Position numbers and translations under genes: made by a program. Under the pieces are notes generated by a model. It made no database searches. It saw only the letters and a list, made by a program, of their open reading frames with translations, and was not told the origin of the DNA. Shown here one piece after another: positions 16,398-23,470 of a stretch of 64,000 nt of DNA; position 1 is the first letter of the stretch, and every line of letters begins with the position of its first letter. The DNA comes from Blautia liquoris. Lineage in GTDB: Bacteria; Bacillota; Clostridia; Lachnospirales; Lachnospiraceae. The DNA lies in contig NZ_CP063304.1 in the NCBI RefSeq assembly GCF_015159595.1, forward strand, positions 2,914,001 to 2,978,000, given 5' to 3'.

Positions 16398-17819
16398 TCA
16401 TTCCTCCTGCGGGTCCGGATCTGGAGTATCATCAATAACATGTTTTGCAGCCTCTTGTTCGGTTTCCCCGTACCATTTAGCCCTGTACTCTGCCAGTGTC
16501 ATTGCCCCCATACTCACATCCTGCCGATCACTCTGTCGCTCTGCTACCTTATCCTCAATGATAGAATCATCGAAATCAACTACAACCGCTGTGTCCGGAT
16601 TGACGGGCTGCTTAAGGACCTGTCCCAGCCTTGCAATAATACGAATCAACTCATCAATTACGGATTCCAATATCAGCTCATGCTTGTTGACACTTCGGTA
16701 CATGTCGCTGTTTTCAGATATCACCTGCGTAGCCGTCTGTACAGAGCCATTGTCAAACTTATATCGATTCTGTCCAAAACCGCACTTCATAGACAGCATG
16801 TTCAGATTGTCGTTTATGGCTTTCTCATGCTCCTCTGCTCGGATTGTCATGTTTATTTCTTCCAGTGGCTTACCACCGTCTTTCAATGCACCATCGGGTA
16901 ATTGGTAGAATACTACATCGTCCGGGTCAAACACGGGATTACCATTTAAGTCCTCACCAAGCATTTCAGGTGCGGCAAAGATACGTTTCTTCCCCAGCAC
17001 AAATTCATTGATGTATGAATCGTACACGGTGTCAAGCCCCTGCAGAACATCCAGGCTGTTCGCAAACACAGCAACACCCATAGGGCTACTGCTGTCATAG
17101 TTGTTGGCAATGTTTAAGCGATCAATTACGAATTGCCGTTCATTAGACCCTGTGAAGATCTTATCTACCATAGATTCAAATCCCTTCAGATTCTTCCATT
17201 CTTCTCGTGGAATCTCTTTTCCGCTTCCTGCGGAGCATTCTACAACATGATTCTCAATCACATATTGACTGGATTCTTGTTTATGTATCTGCACATGGAC
17301 ATATTTCCTGCTTCCAATAACTTTAGGGAATACAAAAGCACATTCGGAAATATATCCATTATTCCAAGACAGAGGAAAAATGTTCTCCGCAGATACATAA
17401 TTAATTTTCACATTGCCCTCGCCTATCATGTTCCCGTTTTCGTCAACTTCAATATTGTCCAGGTATGGTACGTAGGCAACAGTTCCGGTATAAGCCTTAC
17501 GTTCCTGATATACGCTTCCCATCACACTGAAATTATTATCGTCCAACACCTTCATGACAAATTCGCTTGTATTTTTATCCTGTATGGTAATCTGCACACG
17601 TTCGTTTAAGAGCAGATCTGCAATATCCTCTGAAAGTTTCTTAGCCATCCCCATGCTTAGCCTGCGGCAGTTGATTTTATTTTTACCGTTATACATCTTA
17701 TACCGGTGGAATTTCTTCACATTCCCCTCGTACCAGCTCTGCCAGAGTTCGATGAGGGTGTAAAAGCCGGAACTGACTGTATCTTGTCCAGCTTTATTAA
17801 GATATTTGATTATGTTCAT
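16398..17819 (-). CDS. portal protein (SPP1 Gp6-like)
   Basis: 473 aa. Sequence features typical of Phage_prot_Gp6 portals include a helical N-terminus (WQSWYEGNVKKFHRYKMYNGK), LSMGMAKKLSEDIADLLLNE, and the C-terminal YRSVNKHELILESVIDELIRI region. It forms the dodecameric channel at one capsid vertex through which DNA enters and leaves, and docks the terminase. The gene directly follows terminase, one base apart, with AGAGG upstream of its ATG. Confidence 0.9.
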   Translation of the reverse strand: MNIIKYLNKAGQDTVSSGFYTLIELWQSWYEGNVKKFHRYKMYNGKNKINCRRLSMGMAKKLSEDIADLLLNERVQITIQDKNTSEFVMKVLDDNNFSVMGSVYQERKAYTGTVAYVPYLDNIEVDENGNMIGEGNVKINYVSAENIFPLSWNNGYISECAFVFPKVIGSRKYVHVQIHKQESSQYVIENHVVECSAGSGKEIPREEWKNLKGFESMVDKIFTGSNERQFVIDRLNIANNYDSSSPMGVAVFANSLDVLQGLDTVYDSYINEFVLGKKRIFAAPEMLGEDLNGNPVFDPDDVVFYQLPDGALKDGGKPLEEINMTIRAEEHEKAINDNLNMLSMKCGFGQNRYKFDNGSVQTATQVISENSDMYRSVNKHELILESVIDELIRIIARLGQVLKQPVNPDTAVVVDFDDSIIEDKVAERQSDRQDVSMGAMTLAEYRAKWYGETEQEAAKHVIDDTPDPDPQEE

Positions 17820-19580
17820 TTATTCCTCTCTTTCTCCTGCCGGCAGAAAATATTTAATCTTATCCCAAAGACCCATAATCAGGTACCTCAAGGCATCAAC
17901 ACAGTGATCGTCTATCTTCATCGGCTTTTCTTTTCCCGATTGAATAGATTTAGGATCGTACTCATACGTCCCCATTTCTCTGATAAGATTCTGCTGATCG
18001 TCAGAAACAGTCAGCACATTGTATGTCAGACACTTCTGTACCCTCTGTATACCTGTTTCTACCGTGTTCTCGGCATCTCTGACGGCTATGCCATAATCTG
18101 TGCACTGCATTGCTAAACGCTTGATTTCCTCGGCCAAGCCCTTCGCAGATGGATCGATGTACACATAAAAAATACTGCACGAATACTTTTCATGCAGCGT
18201 ATCTGTAAGTTGTATCAGTTCCTTTGCGTAATCGGATGGACTCTTCTGTTTTCCGGTATCTCGTCCGGAGTGGTAAAACTCATCTAGTCCTTCGAATCGT
18301 TTCTTGTTTATGTTAAGACCTGCAGCCTGGTACGTGGTAGCGTTCTGCTGGCCGTAATCTACGCCAATGCCAATAAGTTTATACCGTTCTGCCTCAGGCT
18401 CCCTGATGTGGGACTCGTTAAACATGTAATAGATTAAATCATCCACACCGATGCACTCGCCCAGCCATACCCAGCGGTATAGTTTAAAGTCAGTCTCTTT
18501 CAGGCGGTCAGCAGACTCCAGGAGTTTCTTGCCCAGCCAGCTTATAGGAACGTCCCTGTAGTCTACATGCTTGTGTATTACATCTTCCCGCAATTCCATT
18601 TTCTGGCACCAGATATTAATGGCAGCGTTTGGATTCTTTGGGGGGTTATAAAGGTAAACCATCCGGAAGCCTTCATCATTTCCTCTCACAAAAGTTGCCT
18701 CGATATTGGTCAGCTCTTCTTCCCCCTCACCGACATCAAAGAACTCTGTAAGTTCATCCAAAATAACCAGACGTATCGGTTTATCCTCATCAATGATACC
18801 CTTTGTATCGTCAATCGAATCGGATCCGGCGAAATAGATTACATTGCCTGTCGCTTTGTGCCTGATCTCCATCGGTGTAATACCGATTTCAAAGTCGCTC
18901 TTATCCATCCCCAACCTCGTAATCGCCCGGATCATCTCTTTATAGACCGTCTTACGTATCTTGTTATGGCGCTTGCGCAAAACAACCACGGCCGCAGGCT
19001 CTTCGTTTACAATTGTGCTGATTCCCAAAACACCAGAGAAACTTGACTTCGTGCCGGCACGACCAGAAGTAATGATCTGATGCTCGTGCTCTGTATCATC
19101 CAGGATATCCCAGAACTCCGGAATAATCACATCATGCGGATCATTCATACCATATTCAAGTTCTTGCTGTTTTTCCGGCTCTTGCGATGCTTCCTGACTT
19201 TCCTGCTCTACCTTGTCCCTTTGTGCTTTCAGGAGATTTATCTTAGCGATCTGTTCTTTTAGATCCTGGTCAGTTCTATCGTTCTGCCCGGCGTACTTCG
19301 CAATGGCTTCATAGGCTTTTACATTGCCCGAAAGTGCCTCTTTTATCATGGCCCCGTTAACAGCTGATTCAAGTGTACTGTCAAGCCCCAGGGCCTCCAG
19401 AATCGGTGTCCATTCAGGGCTATCTATTTCGGCGGTAAGCAGCAGGTTTAATGTCTTACGAAAGTTTGCTTTTCGACGTCTTACCTCTCCTGATTTTTTC
19501 CCACCTTTTGATGTCATTCTGCGAAGTTCTTCCGGACTTCTTTCGGAGTTTGGTATTAAGTTTTCACGTCCATTGCTCAT
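17820..19580 (-). CDS. terminase: TerS-like N-terminus fused to TerL
   Basis: 586 aa from the ATG at 19580. Residues 1-140 carry a small-terminase-like segment (SPEELRRMTSKGGKKSGEVR and a coiled coil). Residues 150-586 are a large terminase: a Walker-A-like TSGRAGTKSS (171-180), Walker B VILDELTE, and an RNase-H-like nuclease with IGVDYGQQ, YIDPSAKG and DDHCVDALRY. It packages DNA and cuts concatemers. No separate TerS gene is seen upstream; the fusion probably replaces it. Confidence 0.92.
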   Translation of the reverse strand: MSNGRENLIPNSERSPEELRRMTSKGGKKSGEVRRRKANFRKTLNLLLTAEIDSPEWTPILEALGLDSTLESAVNGAMIKEALSGNVKAYEAIAKYAGQNDRTDQDLKEQIAKINLLKAQRDKVEQESQEASQEPEKQQELEYGMNDPHDVIIPEFWDILDDTEHEHQIITSGRAGTKSSFSGVLGISTIVNEEPAAVVVLRKRHNKIRKTVYKEMIRAITRLGMDKSDFEIGITPMEIRHKATGNVIYFAGSDSIDDTKGIIDEDKPIRLVILDELTEFFDVGEGEEELTNIEATFVRGNDEGFRMVYLYNPPKNPNAAINIWCQKMELREDVIHKHVDYRDVPISWLGKKLLESADRLKETDFKLYRWVWLGECIGVDDLIYYMFNESHIREPEAERYKLIGIGVDYGQQNATTYQAAGLNINKKRFEGLDEFYHSGRDTGKQKSPSDYAKELIQLTDTLHEKYSCSIFYVYIDPSAKGLAEEIKRLAMQCTDYGIAVRDAENTVETGIQRVQKCLTYNVLTVSDDQQNLIREMGTYEYDPKSIQSGKEKPMKIDDHCVDALRYLIMGLWDKIKYFLPAGEREE

Positions 19581-19615
19581 CACCTCACCTTCCTATCTGG
19601 GTCGTTTTATATACG

Positions 19616-19640
19616 TAAAAAGAGGTGCCGAAGCACCTCT
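19616..19640 (-). terminator. intrinsic terminator of the two-gene cassette
   Basis: On the - strand a perfect 8-bp stem AGAGGTGC/GCACCTCT is closed by a TTCG tetraloop and followed by TTTTTA. It sits at the end of the 83-aa gene and before terminase. Confidence 0.9.
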
Positions 19641-19890
19641 ACATATAATATCCAAACTCTTTTTTAAATCTCTCCATATCTAAGTATGGAATTTCACCTT
19701 TCCCCACTTGATAAGAATTTGTAATGACAAAACTGTCACGCATTCTTACAACCATATTTTCAACTTCTTCATCGCTAAATCTATTAATGTGTAAAGGAAT
19801 TTCTTTATTATCCCTCACATATACTGCTATTTTATATTCAAGATTTTCTCTATATCCATCTGGTCTTTCAAAACTTGTTTCAATTATCAT
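19639..19890 (-). CDS. small protein of unknown function (moron cassette gene 2)
   Basis: 83 aa, beginning MIIETSFERPDGYRENLEYK, with a mixed alpha/beta pattern and a C-terminal FKKEFGYYM. Ribosome site GGGAG lies 7 bp before the ATG. The stop codon merges into a strong intrinsic terminator, and the gene shares a private promoter with the upstream gene, so it belongs to a self-contained unit inserted between the RNA region and terminase. AT-richness is higher than in the flanking packaging genes. I do not recognise a family. Confidence 0.7.
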   Translation of the reverse strand: MIIETSFERPDGYRENLEYKIAVYVRDNKEIPLHINRFSDEEVENMVVRMRDSFVITNSYQVGKGEIPYLDMERFKKEFGYYM

Positions 19891-19934
19891 TTTGATTTCT
19901 CCCTAAACTTCGTTTTTCAATAAACAAACTTTAT

Positions 19935-20321
19935 TCAGACATAATAAACAGGTCCATCAGTCTCACATTTAAAAACCTCATTTTTACATTCAGGGCACCT
20001 ATTATATATAGATCCTGCATTGTTATTTCGCTCAACCATTCTTACTTTTATTCTTCTAACATCATAACAAGTAGAACAGAAAGGTCCTTCACCATCAAAA
20101 TAATAACAATTGTCCCTAAATTCTTTTACTTTGACATTATCAATAACCTCATGAAGCTTTTTATTCTCATCTTGTAGTTTTTGATTTTCAACTACAAGAT
20201 TTTTCATTTCGGTTTCTAAATTCCAAAGATCATTTGCTAATTCTCCTTTTCCAGAATCTTTTAGAAATTTTGTTGTATCTTTTATAACTTTTCCAACAGC
20301 TCTTATTGCTTTAGCAGCCAT
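19935..20321 (-). CDS. coiled-coil plus zinc-ribbon protein (moron cassette gene 1)
   Basis: 128 aa. Residues about 1-30 form an amphipathic helix (AIRAVGKVIKDTTKFLKDSG) and residues 30-65 a coiled coil with heptads (LETEMKNLVVENQKLQDENK). Residues 80-120 carry four Cys in two pairs (FCSTC; RCPEC), a likely zinc ribbon. Strong AGGAGG site and a private sigma-A-like promoter. Function unknown; its placement as an independently transcribed unit in a prophage suggests a lysogen-expressed trait, for example exclusion. Confidence 0.75.
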   Translation of the reverse strand: MAAKAIRAVGKVIKDTTKFLKDSGKGELANDLWNLETEMKNLVVENQKLQDENKKLHEVIDNVKVKEFRDNCYYFDGEGPFCSTCYDVRRIKVRMVERNNNAGSIYNRCPECKNEVFKCETDGPVYYV

Positions 20322-20346
20322 TTATTTCCTCCTACATTTTTCTTTG

Positions 20347-20375
20347 ATTATATCCCAATTTTTTACAATTTGCAA
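20347..20375 (-). promoter_or_regulatory. sigma-A promoter of the moron cassette
   Basis: On the - strand TTGCAA (20370-20375), a 17-bp spacer and a perfect TATAAT (20347-20352) lie about 25-35 bp before the ATG of the coiled-coil gene and directly after the terminator of the RNA region. Confidence 0.75.
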
Positions 20376-20376
20376 A

Positions 20377-20416
20377 TATAAAAAGCACCCGGCAGCGCGT
20401 AATGTCTGCCAGATGC
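20377..20416 (-). terminator. intrinsic terminator ending the structured RNA region
   Basis: On the - strand an 11-bp stem GCATCTGGCAG/CTGCCGGGTGC (with two G-T pairs) is followed by TTTTTATA. It separates the tRNA-like RNA from the moron promoter. Confidence 0.85.
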
Positions 20417-20452
20417 CAAAAAATGGGGAGGTACCTCCGCATAAGCGGAGAG

Positions 20453-20523
20453 TCGGAACAACAGGAATCGAACCTGTAACCACGGGCGCTACCCGTTACA
20501 CCTGCCATTGGTGTTATATTCCG
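20453..20523 (-). tRNA. tRNA-like structure with abnormal anticodon arm
   Basis: 71 nt folding as a tRNA: 7-bp acceptor CGGAATA/TGTTCCG, T8-A9, a D arm ACACC/GGTGT, a perfect T arm ACAGG-TTCGATT-CCTGT, and discriminator A. The anticodon arm is ACGGG-TAGCG-CCCGT, giving a 5-nt loop (or, with a 4-bp stem, a 7-nt loop with central AGC). CCA is not encoded (CTC follows). Either an undetermined or degenerate tRNA, or a tRNA mimic. The canonical T arm and acceptor make a chance match unlikely. Confidence 0.6.
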
Positions 20524-20701
20524 ATAAGTGACGGCAACACGTCTCGGGGGTGTTTATTCTTAACCGCCACTGTCAGAGTTCTTACTTGGCCCCATCAACT
20601 CTAACTAAGGAGCAGACAACTGCCAGGATCTGACACCTGGCAATCGTGATCAAACATTTAGGAGAATTTCACAAGAACTATTTCCACTGTTCTCACTTTA
20701 C

Positions 20702-20735
20702 ACTATATCATAGTCCTATATGTCTTTATATGTCT
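20702..20735 (-). promoter_or_regulatory. candidate late promoter with tandem activator repeat
   Basis: Two AGACATATA repeats, exactly 10 bp apart (20727-20735 and 20717-20725), overlap the stop of the sigma-like late regulator. They are followed on the - strand by TATGAT (20707-20712) and TATAGT (20702-20707). The -35 position is poor (GACATA, inside the repeat), as expected for an activator-dependent promoter. Confidence 0.45.
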
Positions 20736-21162
20736 ACTTTTCGTCAAGTGGAAAGTTTCGCAGTGATCTTCCATGCATTCTGAGCACATAACCATATTCA
20801 TAATGCATCCGTACTGAGATCTCTGCAAAGTTCATCCCTTGAATATATCTCAGCCATAGAAGAGTCTTTTGATTTTCGCAATGCATAGAGTTGATTCTTT
20901 CATTGATTTCATGCCTCAGCTCTGTCTTGTCCTCCAGCTTACATTTTAAATCAAGCATGAGAGAATCAAGCCGTGCTGCATATGCTGATAGGTCTGTCTG
21001 GTTATGACTGTGCGGCATATCGTCCAGGATGACTGACGGACACATTTTATCTAATCGCAGTTGTTCTATCTCATCTTTAATTCTCTGCTCTTCTCTAACC
21101 GCTTCCTGATAAGATTTCAAATACTCTTTTTTCCTGTCATTTTCCTTTCTTACTGCTTCCAT
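20734..21162 (-). CDS. sigma-70 region-4-like late transcription regulator (DUF1492/ArpU/RinA-type)
   Basis: 142 aa from the ATG at 21162, which has CAGGAGG upstream; a longer frame to 21255 lacks a site. An N-terminal coiled coil (KKEYLKSYQEAVREEQRIKDE) is followed by a C-terminal helix-turn-helix (NQKTLLWLRYIQGMNFAEIS...YGYVLRMHGRSLRNF), the usual layout of ArpU/RinA-type regulators that switch on phage late genes. Its place at the early/late junction, just before the packaging genes, supports this. It probably acts on the promoter at its own 3' end. Confidence 0.8.
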   Translation of the reverse strand: MEAVRKENDRKKEYLKSYQEAVREEQRIKDEIEQLRLDKMCPSVILDDMPHSHNQTDLSAYAARLDSLMLDLKCKLEDKTELRHEINERINSMHCENQKTLLWLRYIQGMNFAEISVRMHYEYGYVLRMHGRSLRNFPLDEK

Positions 21163-21415
21163 AGTCGCCTCCTGATGTCCCTGACAATATTCCGAGTAAC
21201 TCCCCGTATGTAAAGCTTTCATACCCACCTCTCTTGCAATCTCGAAAGAAAACATAACTAGGATAAAATGTCAGCGGCTGCATAGGTCTTTTACTATCGT
21301 CATTTGTGTCCGCACATCCAGATCGGATCATATAAGTCTTCCCTGTATTCAATCGTTTAGTAACCCATGCCTTCGCATCTTCTCTTGTAATCCCTGTCAA
21401 CTCTTCACTCGTCAT
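21137..21415 (-). CDS. small phage protein of unknown function
   Basis: 92 aa from the ATG at 21415 (GGGGGATG upstream). Opens MTSEELTGITREDAKAWVTK and includes CADTNDDSKRPMQPLTFYPSYVFFRDCKRGG. It overlaps the sigma-like gene by 26 bp. Such short proteins are common in early phage operons; no family or motif is recognised with confidence. Confidence 0.6.
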   Translation of the reverse strand: MTSEELTGITREDAKAWVTKRLNTGKTYMIRSGCADTNDDSKRPMQPLTFYPSYVFFRDCKRGGYESFTYGELLGILSGTSGGDYGSSKKGK

Positions 21416-21428
21416 CTGCTCATCCCCC

Positions 21429-21731
21429 TTATATGTTATATGTTGCACGCCACATAGGCACCCATGCAATTACTTCATCTCTTGGTTCTGACAGGATCTC
21501 CACGCCGTTCCATGTACAACTTACAACTTCATACTCGCAATCCCCATCCCTGTAGGTCCATTCTCCATCTAAGAAGACTGCCTCGCAGATTTCTACATAC
21601 TCCTCATGGTATCCCTTTTGGTCATCGGGTAAAAGCGAATCAAAATCCGATACCCACGCATGGTGCCTGATCTTTGCAAGTACTCTTTCTCCAGTGTTCG
21701 GGATCCGCTCGTCTGTTGATATCCATTTCAT
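21429..21731 (-). CDS. DUF551 domain protein
   Basis: 100 aa. WISTDERIPNTGERVLAKI at the start and EVIAWVPM at the end are the defining ends of DUF551 (WI-s-v-e-r-l-P ... V-t-h-W-m-P). DUF551 proteins are frequent in phage early operons and are often duplicated, as here. Function unknown. Its ATG overlaps the stop of the neighbouring DUF551 gene. Confidence 0.75.
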   Translation of the reverse strand: MKWISTDERIPNTGERVLAKIRHHAWVSDFDSLLPDDQKGYHEEYVEICEAVFLDGEWTYRDGDCEYEVVSCTWNGVEILSEPRDEVIAWVPMWRATYNI

Positions 21732-22171
21732 TGCTCTTCCTCCTCTGGTCTATATGGATCTGGTAGTTGCATCCACGCTACAACCCCACTCATGCTTCCG
21801 GACCCATGCCAACACCCGGCACTATAATAAGCGCGATTAACAGATTTGAGCCCCTTTTTCGTCTTGCAAGACACAAGCATTATCTTGTCCTCAGGTGGAA
21901 GCATCTCCGACACTGGAGTCCACCTATGCTTCCGTTTCTCCGCCTGTAATTTCACTGTTGCCTGCACCGCCTGGCTCCCGTCCCATTCATTTAACCGTTC
22001 TACCTCTTCCGGGCTAAGATCCGTATCCTCATAATCCTTTAGCTTGCACAACGCACCATATATCCTCTGTCTTGTGTGCTCGGATAGTGCTTCCCCCACA
22101 TGCAGATCTTTCCACTGCAAGCCCTTTAATCTCCAGTTGCCCTGATCATCACATTCTATCAATCGTCCCAT
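21728..22171 (-). CDS. DUF551 domain protein with N-terminal extension
   Basis: 147 aa. The first about 75 residues (GNWRLKGLQWKDLHVGEALS...YGALCKLKDYEDTDLSPEEV) match the phage 'KLkdYEdTgltPeev' module. Residues about 83-140 are a DUF551 domain (WTPVSEMLPPEDKIMLVSCK...VVAWMQLPDPY). Two adjacent DUF551 genes suggest tandem duplication. Its start lies directly after the Rha gene stop. Confidence 0.75.
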   Translation of the reverse strand: MGRLIECDDQGNWRLKGLQWKDLHVGEALSEHTRQRIYGALCKLKDYEDTDLSPEEVERLNEWDGSQAVQATVKLQAEKRKHRWTPVSEMLPPEDKIMLVSCKTKKGLKSVNRAYYSAGCWHGSGSMSGVVAWMQLPDPYRPEEEEQ

Positions 22172-22885
22172 TTACGCCACCTCCCTGTTATTCTTCCATA
22201 TCTCCATTTTCAGATTTGTATCAGGGGCCCATGTTCCCAGGTACTCAATAGCTTCATCAAACTGAGTTGTAGGAGTATCTTTATACGACGCGATCTCAAA
22301 GTAATCCTTGTAATCCCTCCAGATCGTACGGAATACCCTGTCTCTGAGCTTTCTGTTCTTATATGCTGCGGAACGTTTGCCTCCCATTGCCTCAATGCCT
22401 ACACAGTGATGTTTGTCGTTGATAGCCTTCTGTTGACCATAATCAATGGTCATTGTATTTTCCAGGTGATCAATCCGCCGCTCATGTGTCTCCATGTGGC
22501 CCATAACCAGCTGAATCTTCTTGTCATGGGCAAATATAGCCTGAAGCTCCGGAGATAGCTGTGAGAGGTCAAATCCGTGCGATATTGTATCCTCCATCTC
22601 ATGGAAACGATCGATGTACTTAGCCGTGAACTCTGTACCTTTGATTCCGGTCAATTTATGTGCTATAAATTCACAACCTTTCTTCGTGATCCTGTAGCAC
22701 GGACGCTCTTCACCTTTTCCATCTGTATACGACGAAGCAGCGAAGAAATCAACGAATCCAATATTGGACTGGTTAAATTGATCAGTGTAATTCCTTATAT
22801 CCCGCATCAGTTTGCTATGTTCTTTTCCTACCATTTCAGCCACTTCTCGGCTGTCAATATATTTGCTCTCTAATCTCTTAACCAT
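22172..22885 (-). CDS. phage regulatory protein Rha with ORF6C domain
   Basis: 237 aa. Residues 8-100 are the Rha (pRha) domain (IDSREVAEMVGKEHSKLMRDI...YRITKKGCEFIAHKLTG...FTAKYIDRFHEME). The C-terminal part (HHCVGIEAMGGKRSAAYKNR...IWRDYKDYFEIASY) is ORF6C-like. Rha/ORF6C proteins act as antirepressor-type regulators in temperate phages. Strong AGGAGG site. Located between replication and late regulator genes. Confidence 0.85.
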   Translation of the reverse strand: MVKRLESKYIDSREVAEMVGKEHSKLMRDIRNYTDQFNQSNIGFVDFFAASSYTDGKGEERPCYRITKKGCEFIAHKLTGIKGTEFTAKYIDRFHEMEDTISHGFDLSQLSPELQAIFAHDKKIQLVMGHMETHERRIDHLENTMTIDYGQQKAINDKHHCVGIEAMGGKRSAAYKNRKLRDRVFRTIWRDYKDYFEIASYKDTPTTQFDEAIEYLGTWAPDTNLKMEIWKNNREVA

Positions 22886-22897
22886 AATCTTTTCCTC

Positions 22898-23458
22898 CTA
22901 AATAAAATCAAAAATACTAAGCTGGCCTAGTTTCTCAGGCTCTTCCGACTTTTCTTTTGTCAGCAGTTTCTCTAACTCTTCACGGCATTTTATAAATGAC
23001 TCCTGATAAATCTGTGGACGTTCATGCCTACGCATCCCCACCAGGTCATCGCTAAGGATAAACATCAACAGTCCATCCACATAGTTAATTACATTTGTCA
23101 ATCTTATATCACGGGCATCGTTACTTGAAATATCATTACGGTGCTTAACAAGAAACTGGTAATTTTCATCTGCCTTATAGATCTCAAAAGACTTTTTTGC
23201 ATGCGCTCTAATCTCATCTGCCCTTGCCATATATTTGCTATCAATCTCAGGCGGAAGTTCCTTGTTATAGATCTCAGGAAAATAATCAAGTTTTTCCATG
23301 TCCCTTTTATAACTGATAATATGATTCCGAGTGAGATCTAAATTGATACCATCTTCATAAAGGGGATCTTGTCCACCATATCTATATAGATTTCTCCAAT
23401 GTTCGTACTCATTGATGCATTTCATTTCGAGTTCTTTTCTCTCGTCTTTTTTTTTCAT
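22898..23458 (-). CDS. phage early protein ending in a clamp-binding-like motif
   Basis: 186 aa from the ATG at 23458 (AGGGG 9 bp upstream; an ATG at 23467 sits on the site itself). Helical and charged, with a central RNDISSNDARDIRLTNVINYVDGLL. The last residues GQLSIFDFI resemble the short C-terminal peptide by which phage and host proteins bind the DNA polymerase sliding clamp. It lies next to the replication initiator. Family not recognised; a link to replication is inferred. Confidence 0.65.
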   Translation of the reverse strand: MKKKDERKELEMKCINEYEHWRNLYRYGGQDPLYEDGINLDLTRNHIISYKRDMEKLDYFPEIYNKELPPEIDSKYMARADEIRAHAKKSFEIYKADENYQFLVKHRNDISSNDARDIRLTNVINYVDGLLMFILSDDLVGMRRHERPQIYQESFIKCREELEKLLTKEKSEEPEKLGQLSIFDFI

Positions 23459-23470
23459 TATCTGCATCCC

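Larger units (their letters stand above)
20377..20700 (-). ncRNA. candidate structured phage RNA
   Basis: A 412-bp non-coding stretch between the late regulator and the moron cassette. Read on the - strand it contains a stem TGCCAGG/CCTGGCA (20621-20642), an AGAGTT/AACTCT stem (about 20575-20603), and a nested stem GTG-CGG/CCG-CAC enclosing AACAC/GTGTT (about 20527-20572). A complete tRNA-like fold (20453-20523), a 6-bp hairpin CTCCGC/GCGGAG (20436-20451) and an intrinsic terminator follow. This layout indicates a discrete transcript of about 320 nt. The boundaries and single-transcript model are inference; no known RNA family could be assigned. Confidence 0.55.

Noticed and set aside
20453-20523. 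A standard functional tRNA-Ala (AGC)
   Set aside because: The AGC reading needs a weakened anticodon stem, the acceptor lacks the G3-U70 pair of tRNA-Ala and CCA is absent, so only a tRNA-like structure is claimed.
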